Positions 1 to 8,403 of a stretch of 64,000 bases of DNA are shown piece by piece (the stretch's first letter is position 1; every line of letters starts with the position of its first letter). The DNA comes from Paracoccus sediminicola. Its GTDB lineage: Bacteria; Pseudomonadota; Alphaproteobacteria; Rhodobacterales; Rhodobacteraceae. The position numbers and the translations under genes were made by a program. The stretch spans positions 62,001 to 126,000 of the forward strand of contig NZ_CP115769.1 of assembly GCF_027912835.1 (NCBI RefSeq). The letters run 5' to 3'. Below the pieces are notes generated by a model, which saw only the letters and a list, made by a program, of their open reading frames with translations, ran no database searches and had not been told where the DNA came from.

Positions 1-204
1 GATCTGGAAAGCTGGATCGCGGCCAATGACGCCGAAATCACCGGCTATGTCGATGATCCCCGCGCGCGCAAGGAATTGCAGGGCCTGCCGAAGCTTCACG
101 GCTGGATTGGCCCGATCATTGGCCCCAATGCCTTCGGCCTGACCCCGGTTATTCAATATGCCGATACCTGGGCCGTCCGCGAACTCGACCGCGTGGGGGC
201 ATGA
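1..204 (+). CDS. Unknown protein, C-terminal part
   Basis: The window opens inside this gene; the last 67 residues and the TGA stop are visible. They form a soluble, charged tail ending in RELDRVGA and carry no motif I recognise. The stop overlaps the next start (ATGA), so this is the first visible member of a row of five genes with overlapping ends that continues to the DUF4942-type methyltransferase. Function is unknown; the context suggests plasmid accessory genes expressed as one transcript. Confidence 0.6.
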   Translation, partial: DLESWIAANDAEITGYVDDPRARKELQGLPKLHGWIGPIIGPNAFGLTPVIQYADTWAVRELDRVGA

Positions 205-410
205 ACATGGCCGCTTTCGACAAGCCCATCACCGCCAGCTTTGACCTGGCCGAAATCTCGGCCATCCTCGCCGGCCTGCGGTTGCTTCAAGGTTCCAACC
301 GGGTGCCGGCGCCGATCAACCAGATCATGACTAATGGCGGCGACATTGGCCCGCTGTCAGTGGATGAAATCGACGCGCTTTGCCAGCGCATCAACGGCGG
401 GGATATGTGA
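201..410 (+). CDS. Small unknown protein, 69 aa
   Basis: Short acidic protein of 69 residues without recognisable domain, signal peptide or membrane segment. The middle is hydrophobic and helical-looking (AEISAILAGLRLLQ). Translational coupling is visible on both sides: ATGA overlap with the gene before it and TGATG overlap with the gene after it. The coupling and the codon use typical of its neighbours make it a real gene rather than a chance frame. No function is proposed. Confidence 0.6.
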   Translation: MNMAAFDKPITASFDLAEISAILAGLRLLQGSNRVPAPINQIMTNGGDIGPLSVDEIDALCQRINGGDM

Positions 411-883
411 TGATCCCCTATTCCGTCCTTCAATCCGATCATCAGCCCGGTGCTTTCGTGATCACCGTGGTCAGCGCACGCGCGGCCCAGATCTATGCCC
501 GCCTGCTGGCCGAACGCTTTCCCGGCAACAAATTCGCCATTCAGGAAGGCGGTGCATGGGGCGCGCCCGATTGCCACCCTTCCATCCGCGATAGCGCCCG
601 TTCGTTCGAGGTGGAACGTCTCGCGGCGACCATGCTCAAGCGGGACGCAGAAACCAACCCCGAAGGGCTGGCGAAGTGGCACGTCTATTTCCTTCGCCGC
701 CCCGATACCGCAGCGACAACCCGCTGCCGCGCCTATGCCGATCATGACACGGCGATGCGCGGCCGCACCTTTTCAAGCCCCGACTATCTCGGAACCGCAA
801 TTTTCTATGGCGATCTGCCAACCCCGCATGACCTCGGCGTCATGCTGGAGGATTTCCAAGCCAGCAAGGAGGCCATCGCATGA
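410..883 (+). CDS. Unknown protein, 157 aa
   Basis: The ATG at 410 was chosen because it overlaps the previous stop (TGATG); an upstream in-frame ATG at 380 lies deep inside the previous gene. The 157-residue product is soluble, mixes charged and aromatic residues and has no motif I know. It sits third in the overlapping gene row and ends in an ATGA overlap with the next gene. Likely a conserved plasmid protein of unknown role. Confidence 0.6.
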   Translation: MIPYSVLQSDHQPGAFVITVVSARAAQIYARLLAERFPGNKFAIQEGGAWGAPDCHPSIRDSARSFEVERLAATMLKRDAETNPEGLAKWHVYFLRRPDTAATTRCRAYADHDTAMRGRTFSSPDYLGTAIFYGDLPTPHDLGVMLEDFQASKEAIA

Positions 884-1332
884 GCCCCATTTCCTTCAAC
901 GGACTTTCGGCGGGGGATAGCCCCGCCAGCTTCCGGCGCTTCTGTGTTTCGCCCGTGCGGATCGAGCGCGGCAACCACTATGATGAGGCCATCGAGGTTT
1001 GCCCCCCTGCGGAACGCGCCTTCTGGTCGATCTATGGCGACACCGGCCAAGGCTGGCAGCTTGTCCATGATGCCCAGGACGGCGAGGCTGGCCGCGCCCT
1101 GCTGGCGCTTGAGGTCGCGACCGGCGCACCCGTCCACTATGTCGATTGCGACTGGCGCAGTACCGGCGGGACTGTCGCGGGGCTGGCCGACCGACTGGCC
1201 GAGCGCATCCATGACGAGATCCCCGGATATGATGGCCCCGAGGATTTCCGCGATGACGATTTCGAAAATCATCCGCTGGCCGAGCTGCGCGAACTGCTGC
1301 TGGATGCCACCAACGGGGAGGATCAGAAATGA
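880..1332 (+). CDS. Unknown acidic protein, 150 aa
   Basis: A 150-residue acidic protein (many D and E, with a stretch DGPEDFRDDDFENH near residue 125). The start overlaps the preceding stop (ATGA) and the end overlaps the start of the methyltransferase gene (ATGA), so it is translationally coupled to both. No domain is recognisable by eye. Strong acidity is also a feature of DNA-mimic antirestriction proteins, but nothing else supports that and it is only a thought. Confidence 0.6.
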   Translation: MSPISFNGLSAGDSPASFRRFCVSPVRIERGNHYDEAIEVCPPAERAFWSIYGDTGQGWQLVHDAQDGEAGRALLALEVATGAPVHYVDCDWRSTGGTVAGLADRLAERIHDEIPGYDGPEDFRDDDFENHPLAELRELLLDATNGEDQK

Positions 1333-2765
1333 ACGCCCCGCTGTCCTTCAATGCAGGGGCGCTTGTCGCGCCCCTCAACATCGAGGCCATTTGCATGATG
1401 CGCGAACGCGCGCTGTCCGAGATGGAAGAGGCTATTGCCGCTATTGCGAAGGGCTACGCCCTCGCGCGCGGCGCGGCCGAGACCGCCAAGGGCGCGACCG
1501 CCGGTCACGCCTCTTACCTGCACTACGACGACAACCAGACCGTCGAAAAATCCCTCTATCCCGATTTCGACACCGAAAAGACCTTCGCCACCTACAAGCG
1601 CACCCTGGATGCCGCAATCTGGCGCCGCATCGTCGAGGAAACCCGCCTCAAGGAAATCATGGACCGCACCGAACGCGACCAGCTCGACAAGCAGATGGCC
1701 GCGAACGACATGCCGGAACCGACATTCGAGACGATCCGGGCCACCCTCGCCCGCCTGACCGGCGAGGCCAACCTGATCTTTCAGCGCGGCGTGGCGCGCG
1801 CCTTCGCGTCACTGTCGCCCGCCTTCAAGAGCCACGACGCCTTCAAGATCAACAAGCGCATGATCTTCGAATGGGTGTTCAGCGAAGGGGGGTACTGGTC
1901 CTATTCTGGACATGGCGAACAGTTGCGCCGCACCTTGGCCGACGTTGAGCGGGTGTTTTCGCAGCTTGCCGGCAACCGCAGCTATGGCGCGCTTGAACGT
2001 GCCATCGGGCTCAGCCGCCGCGGCGGCTATGGCGCACGGCAAAGCGAGGTCGAAAGCGAATATTTCCTCGCCCGCACCTTCAAGAACGGAAACCTGCACC
2101 TCTGGATCAAGGATGAAGCCCTGTTGCGGAAGGTGAACCGCGTGCTGGCCGATTATTACGGCGAGGTGCTGCCCGACGCCGCCGGCGCCGAGGCGCAGCC
2201 CGCCGATTTCCGGCCGGGCACCGCGCTTGCAAAGGATCTGGCCTTCTACCCGACCCCGGCCGAAGTCGTCGACTACCTGCTTGACGGGCTGCGGATCGAA
2301 CCAAGCGAAAAGGTCCTGGAACCAAGCGCCGGCATCGGCGCGCTCGTCCGCCCCCTGCTGGCGCAGGGCGCAAACGTCGACGCGATTGAGGTCCATCCTG
2401 ACCGGGCCGAGGTCCTTCGCGGCATCGCCCATCCTGCTCTGAGCGTGAAATGCGCGAACTTCCTGAAGCTGCCCGCCCGGCCAATCTATGATTGTGTCGT
2501 CATGAACCCGCCATTCTATCATACGACCTGGGCCGATCACGTCCGGCATGCCTTCGACTTCCTGAAGCCGGGCGGCGAGCTGCGCGCGATCCTGCCCGCC
2601 TCTGCCGAGGTCGGCAGCACCGCAAAGCACGAACGCTTTCGGGCATGGGCCGAGAGCCATGCCCCGCGCGGCTGGCGGCGCGGTCTCTGGCGAGACCTGC
2701 CGGCCGAGAGCTTCGCCAGTGTCGGCGTGCGCATCAATACGGTGGTCCTCACCCTGACAAAGTGA
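1329..2765 (+). CDS. DUF4942-type protein with SAM-dependent methyltransferase domain
   Basis: A 478-residue protein in two parts. Residues about 20-290 resemble the DUF4942 region found in plasmid and phage methyltransferases. Residues about 305-478 are a class I SAM-dependent methyltransferase with a FYPTP lead-in, motif I EPSAGIGAL at 331 and the catalytic motif NPPF at 393, the form used by N6-adenine and other N-methyltransferases. The substrate is probably DNA, though no target-recognition domain or partner nuclease is visible, so it looks like an orphan (antirestriction or regulatory) enzyme. It is the last gene of the overlapping row and is followed at once by a terminator. Confidence 0.8.
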   Translation: MNAPLSFNAGALVAPLNIEAICMMRERALSEMEEAIAAIAKGYALARGAAETAKGATAGHASYLHYDDNQTVEKSLYPDFDTEKTFATYKRTLDAAIWRRIVEETRLKEIMDRTERDQLDKQMAANDMPEPTFETIRATLARLTGEANLIFQRGVARAFASLSPAFKSHDAFKINKRMIFEWVFSEGGYWSYSGHGEQLRRTLADVERVFSQLAGNRSYGALERAIGLSRRGGYGARQSEVESEYFLARTFKNGNLHLWIKDEALLRKVNRVLADYYGEVLPDAAGAEAQPADFRPGTALAKDLAFYPTPAEVVDYLLDGLRIEPSEKVLEPSAGIGALVRPLLAQGANVDAIEVHPDRAEVLRGIAHPALSVKCANFLKLPARPIYDCVVMNPPFYHTTWADHVRHAFDFLKPGGELRAILPASAEVGSTAKHERFRAWAESHAPRGWRRGLWRDLPAESFASVGVRINTVVLTLTK

Positions 2766-2803
2766 TACCGTTCCCTAACCTTTTTTCGCGAAAAGGCACT
2801 TTA

Positions 2804-2829
2804 GCCCCGCTTCGGCGGGGCATTTTTCT
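2804..2829 (+). terminator. Rho-independent terminator
   Basis: A perfect GCCCCGC/GCGGGGC stem with a TTCG loop is followed by ATTTTTCTT. It lies 39 bases after the methyltransferase stop and ends the overlapping gene row that starts before the window. Confidence 0.85.
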
Positions 2830-2842
2830 TTGGAGGCGTTTC

Positions 2843-3100
2843 ATGATGATTTTCGTATTTCTCGTTGGCACAGCGGTTGCGCTGCTTGGTTTGTGGCTCA
2901 CCTGGAAAAGCCCTAACGAAACAAAGGCTCCAAAGTACATTGCAGTTATCGGGCTGGTGATGATGTGTATTCCGTTGGCCGACTGGCTTTTGACAGATGG
3001 GCAGGGCCATGGAGCCACCAGCACGGGTTATGACGAGTGCATAGCTGACGGAGGCTCCTGGCTAGGAGGATCATGTATGCCAATGGTCGGGTCCGACTGA
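2843..3100 (+). CDS. Small membrane protein, 85 aa
   Basis: The ATG at 2843 follows a good ribosome site (GGAGG at 2832). The 85-residue product has two hydrophobic segments, at about residues 2-20 and 32-48, and a short C-terminal tail with two cysteines (DECIADGGSW...GGSC), which suggests a tail exposed to the periplasm with a possible disulfide. It begins only 14 bases after the terminator, so it either uses its own promoter within the hairpin region or is read through. No family recognised. Confidence 0.6.
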   Translation: MMIFVFLVGTAVALLGLWLTWKSPNETKAPKYIAVIGLVMMCIPLADWLLTDGQGHGATSTGYDECIADGGSWLGGSCMPMVGSD

Positions 3101-3104
3101 CCTT

Positions 3105-3258
3105 GCTCGCAGACAGTGCCCGGCACCTGAAATCACCACCCGCCGACCGCCGCTTTCCGTGGCATGTCGTCGTCTTCGGTCAGGTCAACAGCGGGCGGCA
3201 GCGCGTTTTGCCGGCCGGTGGCGGTACATTGCCGTCGCAGCTGGATCCGGCGCCACAT
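3105..3258 (-). pseudogene. Decayed inverted copy of nrdH
   Basis: On the minus strand the 20 bases ending in an ATG (3275-3256) are identical to the ribosome site and start of the intact nrdH at 3444-3463. The following codons give QCTAT and VDLTEDDD, both shared with NrdH, and a GTGGTGATTT block near its end, but the stretches between are scrambled and no NrdH can be made. It is therefore a partial inverted duplication of nrdH that has decayed. Confidence 0.7.
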
Positions 3259-3346
3259 GGCTGTTCTCCTTTGCTTCCCAACTGTGACCCTGGGCCGAAG
3301 CGGCTGGCGGGCGGTGCGCCTCATGCCCCCGGCATGATCCGCCCCT

Positions 3347-3404
3347 TCAACAGCTAATTTCCCCTGGCCTCTGGCCATTCCTCGCGAGCCAAATTAGCTG
3401 TTGA
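3347..3404. repeat. 14-bp perfect inverted repeat
   Basis: TCAACAGCTAATTT at 3347-3360 is repeated inverted at 3391-3404 with 30 bases between. It lies between the decayed and intact nrdH copies, so each copy has the same arm in front of its ribosome site. It can be read as the upstream end of the inverted duplication or as a regulatory element copied with the gene. Confidence 0.75.
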
Positions 3405-3460
3405 CCACCACCCTTATGCTTCGACCCCAAACAGGTTCACATAAGCAAAGGAGAACAGCC

Positions 3461-3679
3461 ATGAGCATCACCGTCTATTCCAAGCCCGCCTGCGTGCAAT
3501 GCACCGCCACCACCCGCAGCCTCGACGCAAAAGGCGTCGCCTATACGGTTGTTGACCTGACCGAAGACGACGACGCACTGCGCTTCGTCGAAAGCCTGGG
3601 CTATCGGCAGGCCCCCGTGGTGATTTCCGGCCCCGATCACTGGTCCGGCTTCCGCCCCGATCTCATCGCCGCCCTCTAG
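3461..3679 (+). CDS. nrdH: NrdH-type glutaredoxin-like protein
   Basis: A 72-residue thioredoxin-fold protein with the redox motif CVQC at residues 11-14 and the NrdH signature WSGFRPD near the C-terminus. NrdH carries electrons from thioredoxin reductase to class Ib ribonucleotide reductase (NrdEF). No nrdI, nrdE or nrdF lies beside it, so it is a solitary plasmid copy. The start is set by AAAGGAGAACAGCCATG. A decayed inverted copy lies just upstream, so the locus has been duplicated. Family certain from motifs, physiological role inferred. Confidence 0.88.
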   Translation: MSITVYSKPACVQCTATTRSLDAKGVAYTVVDLTEDDDALRFVESLGYRQAPVVISGPDHWSGFRPDLIAAL

Positions 3680-4589
3680 GGCGGCTTTGCCGGCCCTTCG
3701 CCCATCACCTTCTTCAAATATCCTCGGGGTGAGCCGCTTCAGCGGCGAGGGGCAGACAGCCCCTTTTCTTTCTGCTTGTCGGTTACCGTATTGTGGAAAG
3801 CGTTTCGCGGGTTCTGATGTAGCTGCCATCATTCCTTTGGGCGCCTCCCCGTCCTTCGTCCGTGGACCGTGCCCTAGGCTTGTCCGGCGCGCCGGCCTGC
3901 GCCCCGAGCCAGTCAGGGCGATGCGACCGGCTGCGGCTTCTGCGGTCTGTCTCGTCCCGAGCCAGATCCTCGCGCGCCGGTCCTGGTCGCCCTGCCCTGC
4001 CCGTCTCGGCCCATCCGGGTAACGGTCACTGGCGCGGGCGGGGCGCCGTCGAACCGGCGTCAGGGTCCGCAGTCGCTGCCCTGCCTGCCCTCCAGCTCGT
4101 CATCCCGCCACCGGGCCATGCCGTCATTCGGGACAAAGACGAGCAGTATTAATGGCAGGCAAAGGGGCGGCGCAAGCCGCCCCTGGCCCGTTTCACGAGC
4201 CCAGATCGGAAGCCCGCGCCGGTGCGCGGGCTGCTGTCTGCCGGGGGATTCGGCCGGAGGCCGAACGCCCCGGCCATGCGTGGGCCACCTCACGCTGACG
4301 CGCGCCGCGTCCTGGATAAAGGGCCTGTTCCGGCCCTCTTTCCAAGGGGCGGGTCCTCGCCATGCTCGCTTCCTCCACCTGCGCCTGGCGGCTTCGGTTC
4401 CGTGCAGCTGCGCGTGGCTCCGGTCCCGGCTTCGCCGCCCTTGGAAATTCACCGACCCGGTTCGCCACCTGGCAAGGCTTCAGGAGAGGGCGCGCTGCGC
4501 GCTTCTCGCCTGAAACCTTTGCCCATTATGGGCACCCCGACCGAGGCAAAAGACCAAGGCGGGAATGTCGCGAAAAAAGGAGGCCACAA
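3680..4589. other. 910-bp leader region without genes, holding three GC hairpins
   Basis: No convincing gene in either direction. Three strong stem-loops stand in a row on the approach to the ardC-like gene: 4163-4184 (9-bp stem, GCAA loop), 4212-4231 (8-bp stem) and 4241-4273 (arms with GGGGATTCGG and CCGAACGCCCC, 11 of 13 paired). A related pair recurs at 35458-35516. They could be transcription attenuators, protein sites or single-strand promoters used at plasmid entry. Confidence 0.5.
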
Positions 4590-5489
4590 ATGGCAACTTT
4601 CGATCTTTACCAGACCATCACCGACCAGATCATCCGCAGCATCGAGGCTGGCACGCCCGCATGGCGTAAGCCATGGACCGGCGAAGCGGGCGGCTCGCCC
4701 TTTCCGCGCCGCGCCAATGGCGAACACTATCGCGGCATCAATGTGCTGATGTTGTGGCTGGCCGCCGAGGAAAACGGCTATCGCAGCGCCTATTGGTTCA
4801 CCTATCGCCAAGCTCAGGAAGCAGGCGGGCAGGTCCGCAAGGGCGAGAGATCATCAACCGTTGTGAAATATGGCACGTTTGAGCGCGAGGACGAAGCCAC
4901 CGGCGACGACAAGCGCATCCCCTACCTGAAAGCCTATCGTGTTTTCAACGCCGAGCAGATCGACGGATTGCCGGAAGAGTTTCAGGCAAAGCCTGCCGAT
5001 CCCGCCCGCGATCTTGGCACCGAAGCCTATGCCGAGCTTGACGCTTTCTTCGCCGGGACCGGCGCAGATATTCGCCACAGCGACGAGCCGCGCGCCTATT
5101 ATGTCCCAGCTGAGGATTACATTCACATGCCGCTCGTGGCGACTTTTCACAGCGCCGGCGGGTACTACGCCACCCTCGCCCATGAGGCCACCCATTGGAC
5201 CGGCCACAAGTCGCGGCTCGATCGCTTTGGCCGCTTCAATGACCGTAAGGCCCATGCGTTCGAGGAGTTGGTGGCCGAGGTGGGAAATTGCATGGTTTGC
5301 GCAAGTCTCGGGCTGACACCGGATTTCGACCAGTCAGCCGCCTATCTGAAAAGCTGGCTGCGGGCATTGGCCGACGACAAGCGCCTGATCTTCAAAGCGG
5401 CATCGGAAGCACAGAAGGCCGCCGATTGGTTGCTGAAAGCCGCGTCGACTGATGAGGCCGACGCGACCGAAGACAGGGCCGCCGCGTGA
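4590..5489 (+). CDS. ardC: ArdC-type antirestriction protein with zincin-like metallopeptidase domain
   Basis: A 299-residue protein. The N-terminal domain (about 1-130) is the ArdC single-strand-DNA-binding type (QIIRSIEAGTPAWRKPW, then YRGINVLML and YWFTYRQAQ), and the C-terminal domain is a zincin-like metallopeptidase with HEATH at residues 198-202 and a downstream glutamate helix (AFEELVAE). ArdC proteins protect incoming plasmid DNA from restriction. The ATG at 4590 follows AAAGGAGGCCACAA. A longer frame exists upstream but lacks family similarity. Small genes follow with short gaps. Confidence 0.85.
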   Translation: MATFDLYQTITDQIIRSIEAGTPAWRKPWTGEAGGSPFPRRANGEHYRGINVLMLWLAAEENGYRSAYWFTYRQAQEAGGQVRKGERSSTVVKYGTFEREDEATGDDKRIPYLKAYRVFNAEQIDGLPEEFQAKPADPARDLGTEAYAELDAFFAGTGADIRHSDEPRAYYVPAEDYIHMPLVATFHSAGGYYATLAHEATHWTGHKSRLDRFGRFNDRKAHAFEELVAEVGNCMVCASLGLTPDFDQSAAYLKSWLRALADDKRLIFKAASEAQKAADWLLKAASTDEADATEDRAAA

Positions 5490-5511
5490 GCGGCCCATCG
5501 GAGGGAATGCC

Positions 5512-5679
5512 ATGTTCTATGAATTGCGCGACCACCCCGACGATCTGCCAATCCGCTGCGAAACGCTGGCCGAGGCCAGGCGCCGCGCGCGCAGTCGAGC
5601 CGAGAGGTTCGGCTTTGCGATCCTGATCTATGAGGTCAACCCTTTCATTGGCGAGAAGCTTCTGGAAGAGATCGGCTGA
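5512..5679 (+). CDS. Small unknown protein, 55 aa
   Basis: Starts at the ATG preceded by GGAGGGAATGCC, 22 bases after the ardC stop, so it is probably co-transcribed. The 55-residue product has an arginine-rich helix (EARRRARSRAERFGF) and an acidic C-terminus. No family recognised. A UUCG-capped hairpin follows at once. Confidence 0.6.
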   Translation: MFYELRDHPDDLPIRCETLAEARRRARSRAERFGFAILIYEVNPFIGEKLLEEIG

Positions 5680-5685
5680 CAAGAA

Positions 5686-5705
5686 CCGCCGCCTTCGGGC
5701 GGCGG
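5686..5705 (+). terminator. Probable terminator hairpin
   Basis: Perfect 8-bp stem CCGCCGCC/GGCGGCGG with a TTCG tetraloop, seven bases after the stop of the 55-residue gene. No T run follows, so termination is likely but not certain. Confidence 0.5.
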
Positions 5706-5777
5706 GCTCGCCTTCGGCCTCGCCAAGTGGCCATGGTACCGCCGGCTTCTATCGCGCTGCGGCTCGCCCTGCCCCGA

Positions 5778-6131
5778 TCAGCTCGTGCCGCCCGTTTCCA
5801 TGTCGTTCAGCTCCAGCAGCACCGCCACGCGATCCTCGGGCTCCAGTTCCGCCAGCATCCTTTGTGCCAGGCGGGCGGCACCTTTCCGGCCAAGCGGATA
5901 TTCCGCCAGCTTTCGGCCAGCGGCAATGAAATAGGCGCGCAGCTCCTCGAATGTCGCCAGCGCGGCCCAGGACGCCGCCTCATCGTCATCATCGACCAAG
6001 GCGACCAGCGGAACGCCGGCACGCCATTCTTCCAGAATAACGCCCATCACCACGACCGCATCCGTTGGATCAGCATCATAGACTGCCTTCACCAATTGCT
6101 GCACTTTGATTAGTCGCTCCGACATGTGCAT
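5778..6131 (-). CDS. Unknown acidic protein, 117 aa
   Basis: A 117-residue protein that starts at an ATG preceded by GGAGGGACGAG; a second ATG two codons on is also possible. Most of it looks helical and acidic (DDDDEAASWAALATFEELRAYFIAAG), with no membrane segment. It points toward the ardC-like group and away from the mobilization module. No family recognised; perhaps a small plasmid regulator or accessory protein. Confidence 0.6.
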   Translation of the reverse strand: MHMSERLIKVQQLVKAVYDADPTDAVVVMGVILEEWRAGVPLVALVDDDDEAASWAALATFEELRAYFIAAGRKLAEYPLGRKGAARLAQRMLAELEPEDRVAVLLELNDMETGGTS

Positions 6132-6165
6132 CTCGTCCCTCCGTCCGCTATGGGCGCGGCCTTTC

Positions 6166-6202
6166 GCTTTGCCCGGAAAACCTCAGTTTTTCCGGGCAAA
6201 GC
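6166..6202. repeat. 15-bp perfect stem-loop
   Basis: GCTTTGCCCGGAAAA at 6166-6180 is exactly complementary to TTTTCCGGGCAAAGC at 6188-6202, with a 7-base loop. It stands just upstream of the 117-residue minus-strand gene in a 421-bp gap (6132-6552) in which I see no gene. It may insulate the ardC-like group from the virC2-like gene, or form a structured site. Confidence 0.7.
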
Positions 6203-6552
6203 GGGAGGGCGAAGCCCTTCCCGCGGCCCTGGGGCTGTCGGTCAAGGGGTCTGGAAGGCGGGGTGGTGCGGCCCGCAGCCGCGTGCGGCGAGGACACGGC
6301 CCGTCTGGAAGACGACGCCGAAGGCGGCGCCGGCCCCTTGACGGGCAGAACCAGGGGTGCTGGCGGACAGATCATGCAAATGAAAAGTCGTCGCGCCGGG
6401 AATGAGCACGGGCTCTGCCCGTGTCGATCCCCGGCGCGTCACCCGATCACCGCGGGCCGCGCATACGCGCGGACCTCACAAGCATATATGGTCCACACCA
6501 GCACCGAGATCGCCATTAGGGGTGTTAGTGGGGGTTAATTCGCCCCGGTCGA

Positions 6553-7227
6553 CTAGTGACCTTTGCCAGTAAGCCATGTGTCGAAATGCGGCAGAAACTG
6601 CGCCCGCACCCATCGCGACATCGGGGCCTCGATCCCGGTCATGGCCTCCGGATCGATCTCTTTCGCCAACCGTTCATACGCAGCCTGGCTGATCATCATC
6701 GAGGTGTCAAACTGATGGCTGGCATCCGTCATGCGATCGCTGGGCATCTCGCTGTATTCGATACCGGCCTCGATCCTCTCGATCAGTTGCGGACGTAACT
6801 CGCCCATGGCCTTGCGAAACACCGCGCTTACCGGACAGCGGGCCTTTTCCGCCCAGGCTGTTGCCCGTTCGGCCAGGTCGGACGGGCAGCGGAATGTTGC
6901 GCGCAGCTTTACCTTCGGCCCCCTGCCCGCTTCGCCCGGCGCCTTCATGTCCTCAGTGGTTTTGCGAGCCTCTGCGGGTGCGGAACTTTCAGACGCGGCA
7001 TCTGGTTCAGACGCCGTGATCGGTGCGGAAATCGGCGGCTTCGCCGGCTTATCTTGCGGGGTGTCGGCTGGTTTCGGTCTCGGGGTTAATGCTGATTTCT
7101 TCGCGGATGGTTTCGGCGCGGGCTTCTCGGCCGGTTGCGGCGCAGCCACTGGCTTTGCCACATCGAGACGCGCCGCGAAACGGTCATCTCGCTTGAGAAC
7201 CAACCCGCGTGCCTTGAGATTGGCCAT
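6553..7227 (-). CDS. VirC2-like ribbon-helix-helix DNA-binding protein
   Basis: A 224-residue protein whose first 110 residues are a low-complexity Pro/Ala/Lys linker, followed by a compact C-terminal domain (VKLRATFRCPSDLAERATAWAEK...) that fits the ribbon-helix-helix fold. Its start shares one base with the stop of the ParA-like gene before it (TAATG), the arrangement seen for virC1-virC2 of Agrobacterium, where both proteins bind the overdrive enhancer next to the nick site and stimulate relaxosome assembly. The assignment rests on gene order and architecture more than on residue identity. Confidence 0.65.
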   Translation of the reverse strand: MANLKARGLVLKRDDRFAARLDVAKPVAAPQPAEKPAPKPSAKKSALTPRPKPADTPQDKPAKPPISAPITASEPDAASESSAPAEARKTTEDMKAPGEAGRGPKVKLRATFRCPSDLAERATAWAEKARCPVSAVFRKAMGELRPQLIERIEAGIEYSEMPSDRMTDASHQFDTSMMISQAAYERLAKEIDPEAMTGIEAPMSRWVRAQFLPHFDTWLTGKGH

Positions 7228-7943
7228 TACGCATTCTCCTTGATGATCGTGTCGAACTGGTCGAGCAATTCGCCCATTTCGGTCAGGCCTGGTACGATTG
7301 ATTGCACGAGGCTTCGGTTCGGGTGCTTGTCACGGATGACGCCCAGAAGCCCGGTGTCGTTCATGCGCTCGTAGCAGGCCCGGTCCAGCACGAAATCTTC
7401 CAGTGTCGGCAGCGTCTCGAACATGATCGCGATCTGCGTCTTCGCGGATTCGCTGATAGATTTGCCGACATGGCTTCCGACCACACGGAAAGGCGGCACA
7501 TGATCGGGATCATCGACGCGGGTTTTCAGTTTTTCATGCCAGATGCCGGTTGAAGTGGTGTCGCGCACATCCTGCGATGACAGGCGGCAGGGCGAGACGA
7601 TCAGATGCGCGGTCATCGCCATTTCGTCATGCGCTTCTGATCCACCGCCGAAAGTATCGATCAGGATCAGGTGATTCTCGTCCGGCCCTTCGTATAGCGC
7701 CTGAATGTCCTCAAGCACCTTCTCGGCGCTCAATGTGCCGATCACATTGATCCGGTCATGCCAATAGCCCTGGCTGCGCGCTTCGTTCATCCATTCAGCG
7801 ATGCCCTGGTTACTGTCAGTGTCGAAGATCGTCACACGCTCGCCTCGGTCGATGGCCACAGAAGCAAGACCGCGCACGAGCGTCGACTTTCCGCAGCCGC
7901 CTTTCTTGTTCATGACTGCGATGATTCGTCTGCCTGTGCCCAT
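7227..7943 (-). CDS. VirC1-like ParA-family ATPase
   Basis: A 238-residue MinD/ParA-type ATPase. The deviant Walker A box KKGGCGKST is at residues 13-21, and LILIDTFGGG supplies Walker B. VirC1 recruits the relaxosome to the cell pole and to the coupling protein in Agrobacterium; other members of the family segregate plasmids. Here it is followed by a VirC2-like gene and faces the mobC/relaxase genes, so a conjugation role is more likely than partition, and no parB lies nearby. Tandem repeats that could be its or its partner's binding sites begin 150 bases upstream. Confidence 0.75.
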   Translation of the reverse strand: MGTGRRIIAVMNKKGGCGKSTLVRGLASVAIDRGERVTIFDTDSNQGIAEWMNEARSQGYWHDRINVIGTLSAEKVLEDIQALYEGPDENHLILIDTFGGGSEAHDEMAMTAHLIVSPCRLSSQDVRDTTSTGIWHEKLKTRVDDPDHVPPFRVVGSHVGKSISESAKTQIAIMFETLPTLEDFVLDRACYERMNDTGLLGVIRDKHPNRSLVQSIVPGLTEMGELLDQFDTIIKENA

Positions 7944-8090
7944 AATGCGCTATCCGTTCTGCGTGATGCGGTGTCCGTGATGCGTAACACGATAACCGAA
8001 AAGCGCCGTACTGCAAACGTTATGCGTTTTCCGTGGTACGAAATACGTCAAGCAATATACGGCACGCGGGATACGCGTTCCAAATTGCTA

Positions 8091-8244
8091 CATGCACCAA
8101 GCGACATGCGCCAAGCGACATGCACCAAACGCCATGCACCAAACGCCATGCGCTAAACGACATCCGCCAAACGCCATGCACCAACCGATATGCACCAACC
8201 GACATGCACTAACCGACATGCACTAACCGACATGCACGGTGCAA
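8091..8244. repeat. Ten tandem 14-bp iterons (CATGCACCAAnCGn)
   Basis: Ten head-to-tail copies of a 14-base unit run from 8091 to 8230, consensus CATGCACCAAACGA, with most changes at three positions; an eleventh partial copy ends at 8244. More degenerate ATGCG-containing units extend upstream toward the virC1-like start. The array lies between the divergent virC1-like and mobC-like genes, close to the candidate oriT. It may bind the VirC1/VirC2-like proteins (overdrive-like), or serve as replication or partition iterons. Confidence 0.85.
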
Positions 8245-8403
8245 CAAGCAACATCCGTAAAACGCACCGCGCGATCCGTTGTGGGTGCCGGCGACTAGGC
8301 CGCACTGAGAGGGCGCTTGGGGCTTGCTGGCGGGTTTTGGCTATCACCCCTGCGGCTTAGCCCTGAATGGCCCTCTGACGGCCCGCTGCGCGCGCCTGAA
8401 GCG

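Noticed and set aside
8091..8244. CRISPR array
   Set aside because: Repeats are 14 bp, head to tail and without unique spacers, and no cas gene is near; iterons fit better.
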